Assembly: GCF_900106645.1 (NCBI RefSeq)
Contig: NZ_FNMV01000002.1
Span: forward strand, 1-64,000
Source of the DNA: Flavobacterium degerlachei
Lineage (GTDB): Bacteria > Bacteroidota > Bacteroidia > Flavobacteriales > Flavobacteriaceae
DNA: 64,000 nt
Direction of reading: 5' to 3'
Part shown: positions 34,877 through 44,968 of the stretch, one piece after another
Layout: each line of letters begins with the position of its first letter
How positions within the stretch are numbered: the stretch's first letter is position 1
Notes under the pieces: generated by a model
The model's input: the letters and a program-made list of their open reading frames with translations, nothing else
The model's database searches: none
What the model was told of the DNA's origin: nothing
Position numbers and translations under genes: made by a program

Positions 34877-35590
34877 ATGGGAAGAGCGTTTGAATTCAGA
34901 AAAGGCAGAAAAATGAAACGTTGGTCAGCGATGGCTAAAGCATTTACCAGAATTGGAAAAGACATCGTAATGGCTGTTAAGGAAGGTGGTCCAAATCCTG
35001 AGGCCAATTCTAGATTACGTGCAGTTATACAAAATTCAAAGGCAGCAAATATGCCTAAAGAAAATGTGGAACGCGCCATTAAAAAAGCAACAGATAAGGA
35101 TACAGCTAATTATAAGGAAGTTCTTTTTGAAGGTTATGCACCTCATGGAATTGCACTTTTAGTAGAAACTGCTACTGACAATAATAATAGAACAGTTGCC
35201 AATGTTAGAAGTTTTTTTAACAAATGTAACGGAACAATGGGTACTCAAGGTTCAGTAGAATTTATGTTTGACCATACTTGTAATTTTCGTATTCCAGCAG
35301 AAGGACTTGATCCTGAAGAACTAGAATTAGAATTAATCGATTTTGGTGCTGAAGAAGTTTTTGAAGACGAAGACGGTATTTTAATCTATGCTCCTTTTGC
35401 TAGTTTTGGAACAATTCAAAAAGAATTGGAGAACAGAGGTCTTGAAATCCTTTCTTCTGGATTTGAAAGAATTCCTCAAATCACTAAAAAACTAACGGAA
35501 GCTGAAATGGCTGATGTCGAAAAATTGATTGAGAAACTGGAAGAAGATGATGATGTTATGAACGTATATCATACTATGGAAGAAGCATAA
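34877..35590 (+). CDS. YebC/PmpR/TACO1-family protein
   Basis: From the ATG at 34877 the protein is 237 aa, beginning MGRAFEFRKGRKMKRW and continuing with the conserved NPEANSRLRAVIQNSKAANMPKENVERAIKKA region (key part SRLRAVIQNAK-like). The family was first annotated as transcriptional regulators; recent work on relatives points to ribosome-associated relief of stalling at proline-rich stretches. Residues near the C-terminus are acidic. The upstream consensus promoter fixes the start; a terminator follows the gene. Confidence 0.92.
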   Translation: MGRAFEFRKGRKMKRWSAMAKAFTRIGKDIVMAVKEGGPNPEANSRLRAVIQNSKAANMPKENVERAIKKATDKDTANYKEVLFEGYAPHGIALLVETATDNNNRTVANVRSFFNKCNGTMGTQGSVEFMFDHTCNFRIPAEGLDPEELELELIDFGAEEVFEDEDGILIYAPFASFGTIQKELENRGLEILSSGFERIPQITKKLTEAEMADVEKLIEKLEEDDDVMNVYHTMEEA

Positions 35591-35610
35591 ACTTTATTCC
35601 AATACTATAT

Positions 35611-35639
35611 AAAACTCTAGCTCCGGCTGGAGTTTTTTT
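35611..35639 (+). terminator. Terminator of the YebC-family gene
   Basis: AAAACTCTAGC (35611-35621) pairs with GCTGGAGTTTT (35626-35636) through one G-U pair around a TCCG loop and ends in seven T. Confidence 0.85.
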
Positions 35640-35671
35640 GTCTCAAATTTTATGCAATCAAAATTAAGCCC

Positions 35672-36529
35672 ATGTTATTTCTTATTCTAAGTATTATCTG
35701 TAGCGTAACTGTAGGGGTGATCTTCAAAGTAGGTCGTAAATACACTTTAAGCACAACCCAAATTGTCGCTTGGAATTATGTTTTTGCCCTATTGCTTTGT
35801 TATTTCTTTTACAGTCCTGATTTAAGCGCTATTGACGCATCTGCACCTTGGAGTATTTATATTCCGTTAGGGATTTTATTGCCCGCTATCTTTTTGTTTT
35901 TAGCAGCGTCCATCAAGCACATGGGAATTGTAAAAACTGATGCTGCACAACGGCTTTCCTTATTTATTCCTATTGTAGCGGCTTGGTTATTATTCGATGA
36001 AGAATTCAATAGTATAAAACTGCTTGCCTTCTTGATAGCCCTACCCGCTTTATTATTAATTCTTTCAAAAAAAACCGACAACCTAAACAACAAATGGGTT
36101 TATCCTGCCGTCGTATTAGTAGGTTTTGGAACGATAGATATTTTATTCAAGCAAATCGCACTAACTACAAGTTTGCCTTTTACAACTTCGCTATTCATTG
36201 TTTTTGGTATTTCGTTTGGGATCATTCTAGCAGTAGTACTTTACGAAATAGCAATAAAAAAAGCCCAATTTAAAAGTAACAATTTACTTTTTGGAGCGCT
36301 TGTAGGTGTGTTTAATTTTGGGAATATTTTATTTTATCTTAAAGCGCATCAGGCTTTCGCCAAAAATCCATCGACAGTATTTGCTGCTATGAATATGGGT
36401 GTAATTATTATAGGAAGTATCGTAGGAGTAGTTATTTTTAAAGAAAAAGTAAGCCGTTACAATTATTTTGGACTACTATTAGCCATTGTTGCTATTGTGC
36501 TTATTACCTTTTCTCAAGTTATCACTTAA
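35672..36529 (+). CDS. DMT/EamA-type membrane transporter
   Basis: The 285-aa protein is hydrophobic throughout, with about ten predicted membrane helices in two similar halves, as in EamA-family drug/metabolite transporters. Helix one is MLFLILSIICSVTVGVIF, here noted by LFLILSIICSV; the last is GLLLAIVAIVLITF. The conserved loop TDAAQRLSLFIP lies in the first half. The cargo is unknown. It begins 81 bp after the YebC-type gene, past a terminator, so it is probably separately transcribed. Confidence 0.8.
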   Translation: MLFLILSIICSVTVGVIFKVGRKYTLSTTQIVAWNYVFALLLCYFFYSPDLSAIDASAPWSIYIPLGILLPAIFLFLAASIKHMGIVKTDAAQRLSLFIPIVAAWLLFDEEFNSIKLLAFLIALPALLLILSKKTDNLNNKWVYPAVVLVGFGTIDILFKQIALTTSLPFTTSLFIVFGISFGIILAVVLYEIAIKKAQFKSNNLLFGALVGVFNFGNILFYLKAHQAFAKNPSTVFAAMNMGVIIIGSIVGVVIFKEKVSRYNYFGLLLAIVAIVLITFSQVIT

Positions 36530-36910
36530 TAAAAAAAATTGCGCTAAATCATATTTATAATTGGTATATTACTTGTCTGATTAATTTATAAATGCGGTTT
36601 CATTATGACTCGCAAATAAGACAGACGAACTTTAGCAAACAAGTATTTTTTTACATGAGCGCAAGTTCATTATATTTGTTTCATTTTCACAAAATACAAT
36701 TCGCTAAATACAGCCAATACTTCAAGCTAATTAGAATATAATTGTTTGACAAACAAAATATTACAACTTAAAATAAAGAATACAAAATAGGAAATCACTT
36801 TTTTAATGGTGGCTTCCAAAAGGATTAAACTACTGAATTAATTAAGTTATTCAGACAATTATTCCTACTAAAGAATATCGTTCTACGGAACGCTTTAAAT
36901 TATAACATTT
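36530..36910. other. Intergenic region upstream of the PLP-fold orphan
   Basis: This 380-bp AT-rich gap has one exact -7 box, TATATTTG at 36671-36678, without a TTG at the expected distance, and several short A/T-rich inverted segments. If used, the box would give a 5' leader of about 225 nt for the next gene. No ORF with credible coding features was found. Confidence 0.4.
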
Positions 36911-38983
36911 ATGACAAACAACATATTAATTGAAAATCAATATAAAAGAACAAGTTTATTTGAAAAAGAAAATGTAAACTATTTAGTTCGCATTTTAAAA
37001 AGATTTAATACCGTTCCTAAGGTAAATAACATTAATATTATTACCTCAACTAGTCAGCCTGATATTTTCAAAATTGTACCTAATAAATCGATTATAATTG
37101 GTTCATCCTATCTTGACAAACCCATATTAGCTTTAGTTTATTTAAGATATGGTATAGAATGGCAGCTATGGTACAAAGCGTTGAATATCGATAAAAAGGA
37201 TGCTGTTTTATGTGATATCGCAGCACTTGAAGTGATTCGGATATTTTATAATTTACTACCTAAAGACGATAAAGAAAAACTAGAGGATCTTGATTACCTT
37301 TTAATTAACTTAATTAAAAATGAAACCTCTTTAAATGCCGAATCTTTGTTGAAAAATGAAGAGTTACAATCTTTTCATGGTTTGAAAAACTCAAACACTG
37401 AGCTGAAAGAATCTTGGAAACCTATTGTTGAAAATCTAGCAAAACCTACAGAATACTTATTGATGTCAGGAGGTGATCTTAGATTGAATATTGACGAAAT
37501 TCATTTGTTAAACAAATACGGATGTCGCCCATTCCCAAGACCTGATGCATTTACTTTTGCCTCGTCGACAGCCTCAAGCGTTTCAAATTTTGCTTTTGAT
37601 AAAACAGATAAAGTTAGAAGTATACTAATTAGAAATAGCTTGAAAAATGGTTTTAAAAATACTACTATCGATTTTTCTGAATTACTAAAAAATAACCTTA
37701 GAAAAATATTCAAATTAAATGAAGAATGTGAAATAATATTTTCGCCATCAGGTACTGATTCTTCACTTCAAATAGCAGCTATAACCCAAATTATTTCCGA
37801 CAAAGAAATTACGCATATTTTGGTAGCCTCTGATGAAACCGGTAGCGGTGTCGCTTCGGCCTTAAAAGGCTGTCATTTTGAAAACACTACTGCTTTGAAT
37901 TATCCAATTAAAAAAGGGGATAAAATTGAAGGTTTTAGAGATGTTGATTTAATTAAAATCCCTTTTAGAGATGAAAATGGTGCATTAAAATCATCTAGTC
38001 AATTAGATGAGGAAGTGTTTAATGCTGTTTCAAGAACCAAAGATCTAGGCAGACATGTCGTGCTGCATACGATGGATCAATCAAAATTAGGTTATCAATC
38101 TCCTAGTGATGAATTTACTAAAAAATTAAATACACTTGAAAATTTATCAATTCAAATAATTGTTGATGGTTCTCAACTTAGATTAGATCCAAAAGACATA
38201 CAGAATTATTTAAACAAAGGCTATATTATTACCATAACAGGGAGTAAATTCTTCACTGGCCCTCCGTATTGCGGTGCATTAATTCTACCTGAAAGTGTCA
38301 ATAAATTGATTCAATCTGTAAAGAATCCATTGCCCAAAGGTCTAACCCAATATTACAATCATTCAGACTGGCCTACTTCTTGGTTCTGTTCAAATGAATT
38401 ATCTGATGGTTATAATTATGGTTCCTATATGCGCTGGAATGCTGCCATAGTTGAAATGGACAGGTATTACAAAACACCTATTTTATATCGAAATATGGGT
38501 ATTGAGATGTTTTGCAATTTTGTTGATGACTCCATAAAAGAAGCCACTTTTTTACAACCTATTTACGGTGATGAAACCAAAACAAAGAGTTACAGTAGTA
38601 AGGAATTTGGAATAAGAAATATCCGAACCATTTTTCCTTTCTTTATTTTTAAAGACAAGGAAGTATTATCAGTTGATAAAGTTAAAAAACTGTATACTTT
38701 ATTAAATTCTGATTTATCCGATCAGTTTGAAGATTCTTCTTTAGAAATTATCAGACTTGCTGCTCAAAAATGCCATATTGGTCAAGCGGTTAATGTGAAA
38801 TTTAATAATGAAACTGAAAGTGCTATTTTAAGAATCAGTTTGGGTGCAAGAGTTATTTCTGAAAGCTGGGTCAATAGAGATATTAGTCTGTTTTTTAGAA
38901 ATATAGAATTGCAAATGAGTCAGATTACGATTACTATTAAAAAGATAGAATTAATACTTAGTAATCCTGAACTATTGGATTAA
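36911..38983 (+). CDS. Orphan protein with a fold-type-I PLP aminotransferase-like domain
   Basis: The 690-aa protein does not match a named enzyme that I know. Residues about 200-690 look like a fold-type-I PLP enzyme: FSPSGTDSSLQIAA (278-291) fits the phosphate-binding turn, IIVDGSQLRLD supplies Asp419 to bind the pyridine ring, and TITGSKFFTGPPYCG supplies the candidate Schiff-base Lys446. The first about 200 residues form a separate domain with IIIGSSYLDKPILA and hydrophobic helices, unlike standard aminotransferases. No signal peptide. Neighbours are a DMT transporter and a convergent cysteine synthase, neither clearly linked. The reaction is unknown; a desulfurase- or decarboxylase-like activity is possible. 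Confidence 0.7.
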   Translation: MTNNILIENQYKRTSLFEKENVNYLVRILKRFNTVPKVNNINIITSTSQPDIFKIVPNKSIIIGSSYLDKPILALVYLRYGIEWQLWYKALNIDKKDAVLCDIAALEVIRIFYNLLPKDDKEKLEDLDYLLINLIKNETSLNAESLLKNEELQSFHGLKNSNTELKESWKPIVENLAKPTEYLLMSGGDLRLNIDEIHLLNKYGCRPFPRPDAFTFASSTASSVSNFAFDKTDKVRSILIRNSLKNGFKNTTIDFSELLKNNLRKIFKLNEECEIIFSPSGTDSSLQIAAITQIISDKEITHILVASDETGSGVASALKGCHFENTTALNYPIKKGDKIEGFRDVDLIKIPFRDENGALKSSSQLDEEVFNAVSRTKDLGRHVVLHTMDQSKLGYQSPSDEFTKKLNTLENLSIQIIVDGSQLRLDPKDIQNYLNKGYIITITGSKFFTGPPYCGALILPESVNKLIQSVKNPLPKGLTQYYNHSDWPTSWFCSNELSDGYNYGSYMRWNAAIVEMDRYYKTPILYRNMGIEMFCNFVDDSIKEATFLQPIYGDETKTKSYSSKEFGIRNIRTIFPFFIFKDKEVLSVDKVKKLYTLLNSDLSDQFEDSSLEIIRLAAQKCHIGQAVNVKFNNETESAILRISLGARVISESWVNRDISLFFRNIELQMSQITITIKKIELILSNPELLD

Positions 38984-39008
38984 ATAAGTGTTTTATATAA
39001 AGGTCAAA

Positions 39009-39044
39009 AAAAAGTCCCATTCGCCGCGGCGAATGGGACTTTTT
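39009..39044. terminator. Perfect 18-bp palindromic terminator
   Basis: Positions 39009-39026 and 39027-39044 form a perfect palindrome (core AGTCCCATTCGCCG), flanked by A- and T-runs, between the convergent PLP-orphan and cysteine synthase genes. It serves both directions. Confidence 0.9.
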
Positions 39045-39062
39045 AAATCTATGATTTTCAAC

Positions 39063-40103
39063 TTATTTAATCATTTCAATTTTTTGAACTTCTTCTTGGT
39101 TTACACTGTCAAAGAAACCTTGTTCGTTCATCCAGTCATCGCTAAAGACTTTACTCATATAGCGTGAGCCGTGGTCTGGAAATATAGCAATAACATTACT
39201 GTTTTCGTCAAACTCACCATCTTCGGCATATTGTTTTATTGCTTGTAAAACTGCTCCAGAAGTATAACCAACAAACAATCCTTCTTTTCTGGTGATTTCT
39301 CTTGCTGAATGCGCGCTTTCTTCATCCGATACTTTCATGAACTTATCAATCATATCAAAATCAGTAGCAGATGGAATTAGGTTTTTACCTAGACCTTCAA
39401 TTCGGTAAGGATAGATTTCGTCGTTGTCAAATTCTCTTGTTTCGTGGTATTTTTTCAATACAGAACCAAAAGCATCAACACCAAGAACTCTGATATTAGG
39501 ATTTTGTTCTTTTAAATACTTAGCTGTTCCAGAAATCGTCCCTCCAGTTCCGCTACAAGCGATCAGGTGGGTGATTTTACCATTGGTTTGCTTCCAAATT
39601 TCAGGTCCAGTTGATTTATAATGTGCATCAATATTCAATTGATTGAAATACTGATTGATATAAACCGATCCTTTTGTTTCTTCGTGCAATCTTTTGGCTA
39701 CATTATAATAAGAACGCTCATCATCTGCAGAGACATGTGCCGGGCAAACATAAACTTTTGCACCTAAACTGCGAAGCATGTCAATTTTATCTTTCGATGA
39801 TTTTGAACTAACGGCAAGAATACAGTTATACCCTTTGATGATACTTACCATCGCCAGACTAAAACCAGTATTACCAGAAGTAGTTTCGATAATGGTGTCT
39901 CCAGGAGATAATATCCCTCTTTTCTCAGCCTCTTCTATAATATATAATGCAATTCTATCTTTAGAGGAGTGCCCCGGATTAAAAGCTTCTACCTTTGCAT
40001 AGAAATTACCTTCTAACTTTTCGGTGACTCTGTTTAGCTTAATAAGTGGTGTGTTACCTATTAATTCTAAGACATTATTATAAGCGTTTATTTCTTCTTT
40101 CAT
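39063..40103 (-). CDS. Cysteine synthase family protein (PLP-dependent beta-synthase)
   Basis: From the ATG at 40103 the protein is 346 aa, beginning [19 protein letters not shown]; a longer frame adds only eight unlikely residues. NPGHSSKDR contains PLP Lys48, [11 protein letters not shown] the substrate loop, and SGTGGTISG the phosphate-binding loop. It should condense O-acetylserine or a related activated serine with sulfide, or act as a cystathionine beta-synthase; a short C-terminal extension is present, but no CBS domains, so O-acetylserine sulfhydrylase is the simplest reading. It ends at the palindromic terminator. Confidence 0.88.
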   Translation of the reverse strand: MKEEINAYNNVLELIGNTPLIKLNRVTEKLEGNFYAKVEAFNPGHSSKDRIALYIIEEAEKRGILSPGDTIIETTSGNTGFSLAMVSIIKGYNCILAVSSKSSKDKIDMLRSLGAKVYVCPAHVSADDERSYYNVAKRLHEETKGSVYINQYFNQLNIDAHYKSTGPEIWKQTNGKITHLIACSGTGGTISGTAKYLKEQNPNIRVLGVDAFGSVLKKYHETREFDNDEIYPYRIEGLGKNLIPSATDFDMIDKFMKVSDEESAHSAREITRKEGLFVGYTSGAVLQAIKQYAEDGEFDENSNVIAIFPDHGSRYMSKVFSDDWMNEQGFFDSVNQEEVQKIEMIK

Positions 40104-40173
40104 AAAAAAATAGTTAATCAAAGTCAATTTTATTTAACTTCGAAACATGGCAAATTTAACAAAAAATTTTGAA

Positions 40174-42234
40174 TTAGTTTTTAATTTTCTCTAAATCTAA
40201 TAAAAAGCTGAATTCCTTTGCCAATTCTTTAAGAGCTTCGAACCTCCCAGATGCACCTCCATGTCCAGCATCCATGTTCGTATCCAGAAATAAAAGCTTA
40301 TCATCGGTTTTTAAAGTTCTTAATTTGGCAACCCATTTAGCAGGTTCCCAGTATTGAACCTGAGAATCATGTAAACCAGTTGATATATACATATTAGGAT
40401 AGGCTTGAGCTTTCACATTATCATAAGGAGAATACGACTTCATGTAGCCATAATATTTCTTCAAATTTGGATTTCCCCATTCGTCATACTCACCTGTCGT
40501 CAACGGAATCGTATCATCCAGCATCGTGGTTGCAACATCTACAAAAGGAACTTGAGCAATTACCCCATTATATAATTCTGGCGCCATATTCAAAACAACC
40601 CCCATCAATAAACCTCCGGCAGAACCTCCTTCAGCATATAAATGCTCGGGAGAGGTGTATTTTTCTTTAATTAAATATTTAGAACAATCAATAAAGTCAG
40701 TGAAAGTGTTTTTCTTTTTTAATAATTTTCCGTCTTCATACCATTTTCTCCCTAAATCTTCCCCACCACGAATGTGTGCTATTGCAAAGATGAAACCTCT
40801 ATCCAATAATGACAATCTTGTTGATGAAAAGTGGGCGTCCATAGAGTGACCATAAGAACCGTAAGCGTATAACAACAACGGATTTGTACCGTCTTTCTTC
40901 ATACCTTTTCTGTATACTACTGAAATAGGAACTATAGTTCCGTCCTTCGCAGTTGCCCATAAACGTTCTTCTGTGTAATTATTTTTATCGAAATTACCTC
41001 CAAGGACTTCTTGTTCTTTCTTGATTTCTTTTTCTTTGGTCTTCATGTTAAAATCAATAATCGAAGCCGGTGTAGCCATTGATTGGTAGGCATAACGCAA
41101 AATATCTGTGTCAAAATCAATATTTGAAGTAGGATGCACCGTATAAGTCTCGCTTTCAAAAGGCAAATAATACTCCCCTATTCCGCTCCATGGCATGATT
41201 CTAATTTTGTTCAGACCATTACTTCGCTCTGATACAACTAGATAGTCTTTAAAAATATCAATATCTTCCAAAAGGACATCCTCTCTATGCTCAATAACAT
41301 CTTCCCAATTCTCCATTTTCGTTGCTGATTCAGGAGTTTTCATCAGCTTAAAATTGGTCGCTTTGTCTTTATTGGTAACAATATAAAAACTGTCTCCATA
41401 ATGAGAAATGCTATATTCCAAGCCTCTTTTTCTTTTTTGAAAAACAGTAAATTTACCTTCTGGCTTGTCTGCTAATAAAGTTCTGAATTCTGATGTTAAG
41501 GTGCTTGAAGAACTTATCAAAATGTATTTTTTTGATTTTTCTTTTCCAACAGCGACATCGTAAGTATCATCTTTTTCAAAATAAATCAACTTATCTAGTG
41601 CTGAATCTGATCCAACAATATGTTTCAATACTGTATCAGAACGTAAGGTATTTATATCTTGTTTAGTATAAAAGATCGTTTTATTATCATTTGCCCAAGT
41701 AGAATTCCCCGTGGTATTTTCTATTTTATCTTCTAAAACCTCGCCTGTAAGCAAATTTTTAAAATGTAACGTATAAATTCTTCTTCCAACAGTATCAACT
41801 GCATAAGTCGCAAATTGATTGTCAGTACTGATACTTAAACCGCTTAAATTGAAATATTTTTTCCCTTTTGCCAGTTCGTTACAGTCGAACATTATCTCTT
41901 CTTTTGCCGAAAGGCTCTCTTTCTTTCGAGAATAAATAGGATAATCCTTTCCTTTTTCAAAACGGGTAATATAAAAATAACCATTATATAAATAAGGTAC
42001 TGACTCGTCATCCTCCTTAATCCTAGCTTTCATTTCCTCGAATAATTCCTTTTGGAACTCTTGAGTGTGAGCAGTCATTTTTTGGTAATATTCGTTCTCC
42101 TTATTAAGGTAGTCAATGACTTCAGGGTTCTCTCTGTCTTTTAACCAAAAATAATTGTCAATTCTAACATCTCCGAATTTCTCTAATATGGTGGGTATAA
42201 TTTTAGCAACTGGTGGTTGTATCTTTTCTGTCAT
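40174..42234 (-). CDS. ptrB: Oligopeptidase B (S9 family)
   Basis: The 686-aa protein opens with the family-typical WLKDRENPEVIDYL segment, has a beta-propeller middle, and a C-terminal alpha/beta-hydrolase domain. AEGGSAGGLLMG carries nucleophile Ser538, DTNMDAGHGGASGR the catalytic His, and the Asp lies between them. It cleaves small peptides, usually after basic residues in PtrB. No signal peptide is visible, so it is likely cytoplasmic. It stands alone, divergent from the YbaB gene. Confidence 0.92.
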   Translation of the reverse strand: MTEKIQPPVAKIIPTILEKFGDVRIDNYFWLKDRENPEVIDYLNKENEYYQKMTAHTQEFQKELFEEMKARIKEDDESVPYLYNGYFYITRFEKGKDYPIYSRKKESLSAKEEIMFDCNELAKGKKYFNLSGLSISTDNQFATYAVDTVGRRIYTLHFKNLLTGEVLEDKIENTTGNSTWANDNKTIFYTKQDINTLRSDTVLKHIVGSDSALDKLIYFEKDDTYDVAVGKEKSKKYILISSSSTLTSEFRTLLADKPEGKFTVFQKRKRGLEYSISHYGDSFYIVTNKDKATNFKLMKTPESATKMENWEDVIEHREDVLLEDIDIFKDYLVVSERSNGLNKIRIMPWSGIGEYYLPFESETYTVHPTSNIDFDTDILRYAYQSMATPASIIDFNMKTKEKEIKKEQEVLGGNFDKNNYTEERLWATAKDGTIVPISVVYRKGMKKDGTNPLLLYAYGSYGHSMDAHFSSTRLSLLDRGFIFAIAHIRGGEDLGRKWYEDGKLLKKKNTFTDFIDCSKYLIKEKYTSPEHLYAEGGSAGGLLMGVVLNMAPELYNGVIAQVPFVDVATTMLDDTIPLTTGEYDEWGNPNLKKYYGYMKSYSPYDNVKAQAYPNMYISTGLHDSQVQYWEPAKWVAKLRTLKTDDKLLFLDTNMDAGHGGASGRFEALKELAKEFSFLLDLEKIKN

Positions 42235-42319
42235 TTTTTAAGCTTTCAAATTTTTTAAACAAGCTACAAAAATAAACAAAGCCAACTCATAAAGACTGCG
42301 TTTTTCATCTTATTTAACA

Positions 42320-42349
42320 TTGTGTATTGTTGCAAATTTTGTAATTTCG
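42320..42349 (+). promoter_or_regulatory. Promoter of the YbaB gene
   Basis: TTG (42320-42322), a 19-nt spacer and TAATTTCG (42342-42349) fit the consensus with one mismatch in the -7 box. The ATG at 42377 follows 27 bp later, which excludes a longer frame beginning within the promoter. Confidence 0.6.
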
Positions 42350-42376
42350 TACTTATATAATTTTAAAATTATCAAA

Positions 42377-42697
42377 ATGGATTTAATGGGAATGATGGGA
42401 AAACTTAAGGAAACCCAACAAAGAATGGAAGAAACAAAGAAACGATTGGATTCAGTTCTTGTAGACGAACAAAGTACAGATGGTTTATTGAAAGTAACTA
42501 TTACGGCTAATAGAACGATAAAATCAGTTACTATTGACGATTCTTTACTTGAGGACAAAGAGCAATTGGAAGACTATATGATACTAGTAATGAACAAAGC
42601 AATCGAGAAAGCTACAAAAGTAAACGAAGCTGAGCTTGACGCTGTTGCAAAAATGGACATGCCAATGATTCCAGGAATGGAGAATATGTTTAAATAA
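42377..42697 (+). CDS. YbaB/EbfC nucleoid-associated protein
   Basis: From the ATG at 42377 the protein is 106 aa, the usual family size. It starts [24 protein letters not shown], an amphipathic helix, followed by the conserved beta-strand [16 protein letters not shown] and a C-terminal helix. Family members are dimeric DNA-binding proteins that coat the nucleoid. The gene is divergent from ptrB and has its own promoter. No recR or dnaX neighbour, the usual partners, is present. Confidence 0.9.
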   Translation: MDLMGMMGKLKETQQRMEETKKRLDSVLVDEQSTDGLLKVTITANRTIKSVTIDDSLLEDKEQLEDYMILVMNKAIEKATKVNEAELDAVAKMDMPMIPGMENMFK

Positions 42698-42762
42698 TCC
42701 AACACAGTTATAAGAAATGAATTATGAGTTGATTTAAAAACTCATAATTCATTTTTCATCAT

Positions 42763-43782
42763 TTACATCTTTGATAAGGTTTCTAATACATAAGTATGCA
42801 TCACCTCTCTATAATCAAGATGCGTTACCATTCTTAATTTTCCCTGTCCCATAGAACTGATGGATATGTTTTTTTGTTTTAGTTTTTCAATTAAAACTTT
42901 CTCACTGTAATTTGGCGCCAAAGTAAAAATCAAAATATTAGTTTCTACTGGCTCTACTTTAGCCACCCATTCTTTAGTTTTTAATATTTCTGCTAATTCC
43001 TTTGCTCTGCGATGATCCTCAGCAAGACGACTAATGTTATGATCTAATGCGTATAATCCGGCTGCCGCCAAATATCCTACTTGTCGCATTCCTCCGCCTA
43101 ATATTTTACGTATTCTTAAAGCACGGTGAATAGTCGCTTTATCTCCTAACAAAACAGAGCCTATTGGCGCCCCTAAACCTTTTGACAAACAAACTGAAAT
43201 CGTATCAAATATTTTTCCAAATGACTTTGGGTCTTGCTTTTTAGCAATTAACGCATTCCAAATTCGGGCACCATCAAGATGGTATTTCAAATTATTGGCA
43301 TCACAAACAGCCTTTATTTTTTGTAAATCTTCAATTTCATAACAAGCGCCTCCTCCTTTATTTGTGGTATTCTCGACACAAACTAAACTCGTTAAAGGGC
43401 TGTGATAAAACTCAGGATCATTAATAGCTGCCGCAACTTGTTCAGCAGTTATCATCCCGCGGTCACCATCAATCAAGGAAAAAGAAACCCCGCTGTTAAA
43501 AGACGCACCTCCACCCTCGTAAAGATAGACATGGGCATATTTATCAGCAATTATTTGTTCGCCAGCTTGGGTATGTAATTTAATTGCTGCTTGATTTGCC
43601 ATTGTTCCAGAGGGAAAAAAAAGTCCTGCCTCCATACCAAAAATTTGTGCAATGGTATCTTCAAGTTCAATTACTGTAGGATCCTGTTTATATACATCAT
43701 CACCCACCTCAGCATTAAACATATATTGCAACATTTCGTGTGTAGGCTTGGTAATTGTATCGCTAATTAAATTTATTTCCAT
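42763..43782 (-). CDS. ltaE: Low-specificity L-threonine aldolase
   Basis: The 339-aa PLP enzyme begins MEINLISDTITKPT and has the fold-type-I pattern FFPSGTMANQAA, Asp170 in YHLDGARIWNA and the Schiff-base Lys201 in CLSKGLGAPIGS; His84 in DKYAH stacks on the cofactor. It splits threonine or allo-threonine into glycine and acetaldehyde, supplying glycine for the cleavage system. It lies divergently next to prfB. Confidence 0.93.
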   Translation of the reverse strand: MEINLISDTITKPTHEMLQYMFNAEVGDDVYKQDPTVIELEDTIAQIFGMEAGLFFPSGTMANQAAIKLHTQAGEQIIADKYAHVYLYEGGGASFNSGVSFSLIDGDRGMITAEQVAAAINDPEFYHSPLTSLVCVENTTNKGGGACYEIEDLQKIKAVCDANNLKYHLDGARIWNALIAKKQDPKSFGKIFDTISVCLSKGLGAPIGSVLLGDKATIHRALRIRKILGGGMRQVGYLAAAGLYALDHNISRLAEDHRRAKELAEILKTKEWVAKVEPVETNILIFTLAPNYSEKVLIEKLKQKNISISSMGQGKLRMVTHLDYREVMHTYVLETLSKM

Positions 43783-43800
43783 ATTCTAAAAACTATATCT

Positions 43801-43808
43801 TATTTTTG
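43801..43808 (+). promoter_or_regulatory. -7 box of the prfB promoter
   Basis: TATTTTTG fits TAnnTTTG exactly, 21 bp before the prfB ATG. No TTG is present at the expected upstream distance, so the assignment rests on the -7 box and position. Confidence 0.5.
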
Positions 43809-43829
43809 TCGAACAAAATTACATAATTT

Positions 43830-44928
43830 ATGACAACTACCGAACAAATTAAAGGTATTGTAGAGCGCCTTGGTGCGTTGAGGAGGTATCTTTGACGTTG
43901 ATGCCAAACTAATTGAGATTTCAAACGAAGAAGAGAAGACTTTTGCCCCTGATTTTTGGAACAATCCAAAGGAAGCGGAGGCCATTGTCAAAAATCTTAG
44001 GAATAAGAAAAAATGGATTGAAGATTACGATAGAGCAGTCGAAATGACTGACGAATTGCAATTAGCATACGAGTTTTATAAGGAAGGGGAACTAACTGCA
44101 GAAGAACTTGACGAGCAATATGCATTGATAGAAAATCATATTGAAGCTATCGAATTCAAGAACATGCTTTCGGATGAAGGTGACACCTTAAGCGCCGTAA
44201 TACAAATAACTGCTGGTGCTGGTGGAACTGAAAGTTGTGATTGGGCCGAAATGCTCATGCGTATGTACATGATGTGGGGCGAAAAGCATGGTTACAAAAT
44301 AAAAGAACTGAATTTCCAAAAAGGAGAGGCTGCCGGTATTAAAACTGTCACACTTGAGTTTGAAGGGGATTATTCATTTGGATACTTAAAAGGCGAAAAT
44401 GGTGTACACCGTTTAGTACGTATATCTCCCTTTGATAGTAATGCTAAAAGGCATACTTCTTTTGCGTCCGTTTATGTGTATCCTTTAGTTGATGATAGTA
44501 TCGAAATTGATATTAATCCTGCTGATATTGAAATTACGACTTCCCGCTCTAGTGGTGCCGGAGGACAAAATGTAAATAAAGTAGAGACTAAAGTACAATT
44601 AGTCCATAAACCAACAGGAATTCAAATTCAATGTTCTGAAACCCGTTCGCAACAAGATAACAGACAGCGTGCGATGCAAATGCTACGATCTCAATTGTAT
44701 GAAATCGAATTAAAAAAGCAACAGGCAGAACGAGCTAATATCGAAGCAAGTAAAATGAAAATCGAATGGGGTTCCCAAATCCGGAATTATGTGATGCAGC
44801 CCTATAAATTAGTCAAAGATGTCCGCACCGGTTTCGAAACCAGCGATGTTGATGGCGTTATGAATGGTGAAATTGATCAATTCTTGAAAGCCTATCTTAT
44901 GATGATGGGACAAAAGGAAGAGGAATAG
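43830..44928 (+). CDS. prfB: Peptide chain release factor 2 with programmed +1 frameshift
   Basis: Translation starts at the ATG at 43830, reads 21 codons and meets an in-frame TGA at 43893-43895. Immediately before it stand AGGAGG (43881-43886), TAT and CTT, and after it a C: the classical RF2 autoregulation site. Slipping one base forward at CTT continues in the frame from 43894 to 44928, giving 365 aa in total. The GGQ tripeptide lies in [17 protein letters not shown]2 recognises TGA and TAA; when RF2 is scarce, the ribosome pauses and frameshifts to make more. It must be annotated as a join of 43830-43892 and 43894-44928. Confidence 0.96.
43881..43896 (+). promoter_or_regulatory. prfB programmed frameshift site
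   Basis: AGGAGG acts as an internal Shine-Dalgarno, 3 nt before the CTT slippery codon, followed by TGA C (a weak stop context). Together these are the conserved RF2 frameshift signal, here in a genome where Shine-Dalgarno sequences are otherwise scarce. Confidence 0.93.
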
Positions 44929-44968
44929 TTAACTCTGCTAGCGACCTTTTGAGGTTCTAAATTTATAT

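Noticed and set aside
43800..43991. Minus-strand ORF opposite the prfB start
   Set aside because: It is a shadow of the first part of prfB, whose frameshift signal is unmistakable.
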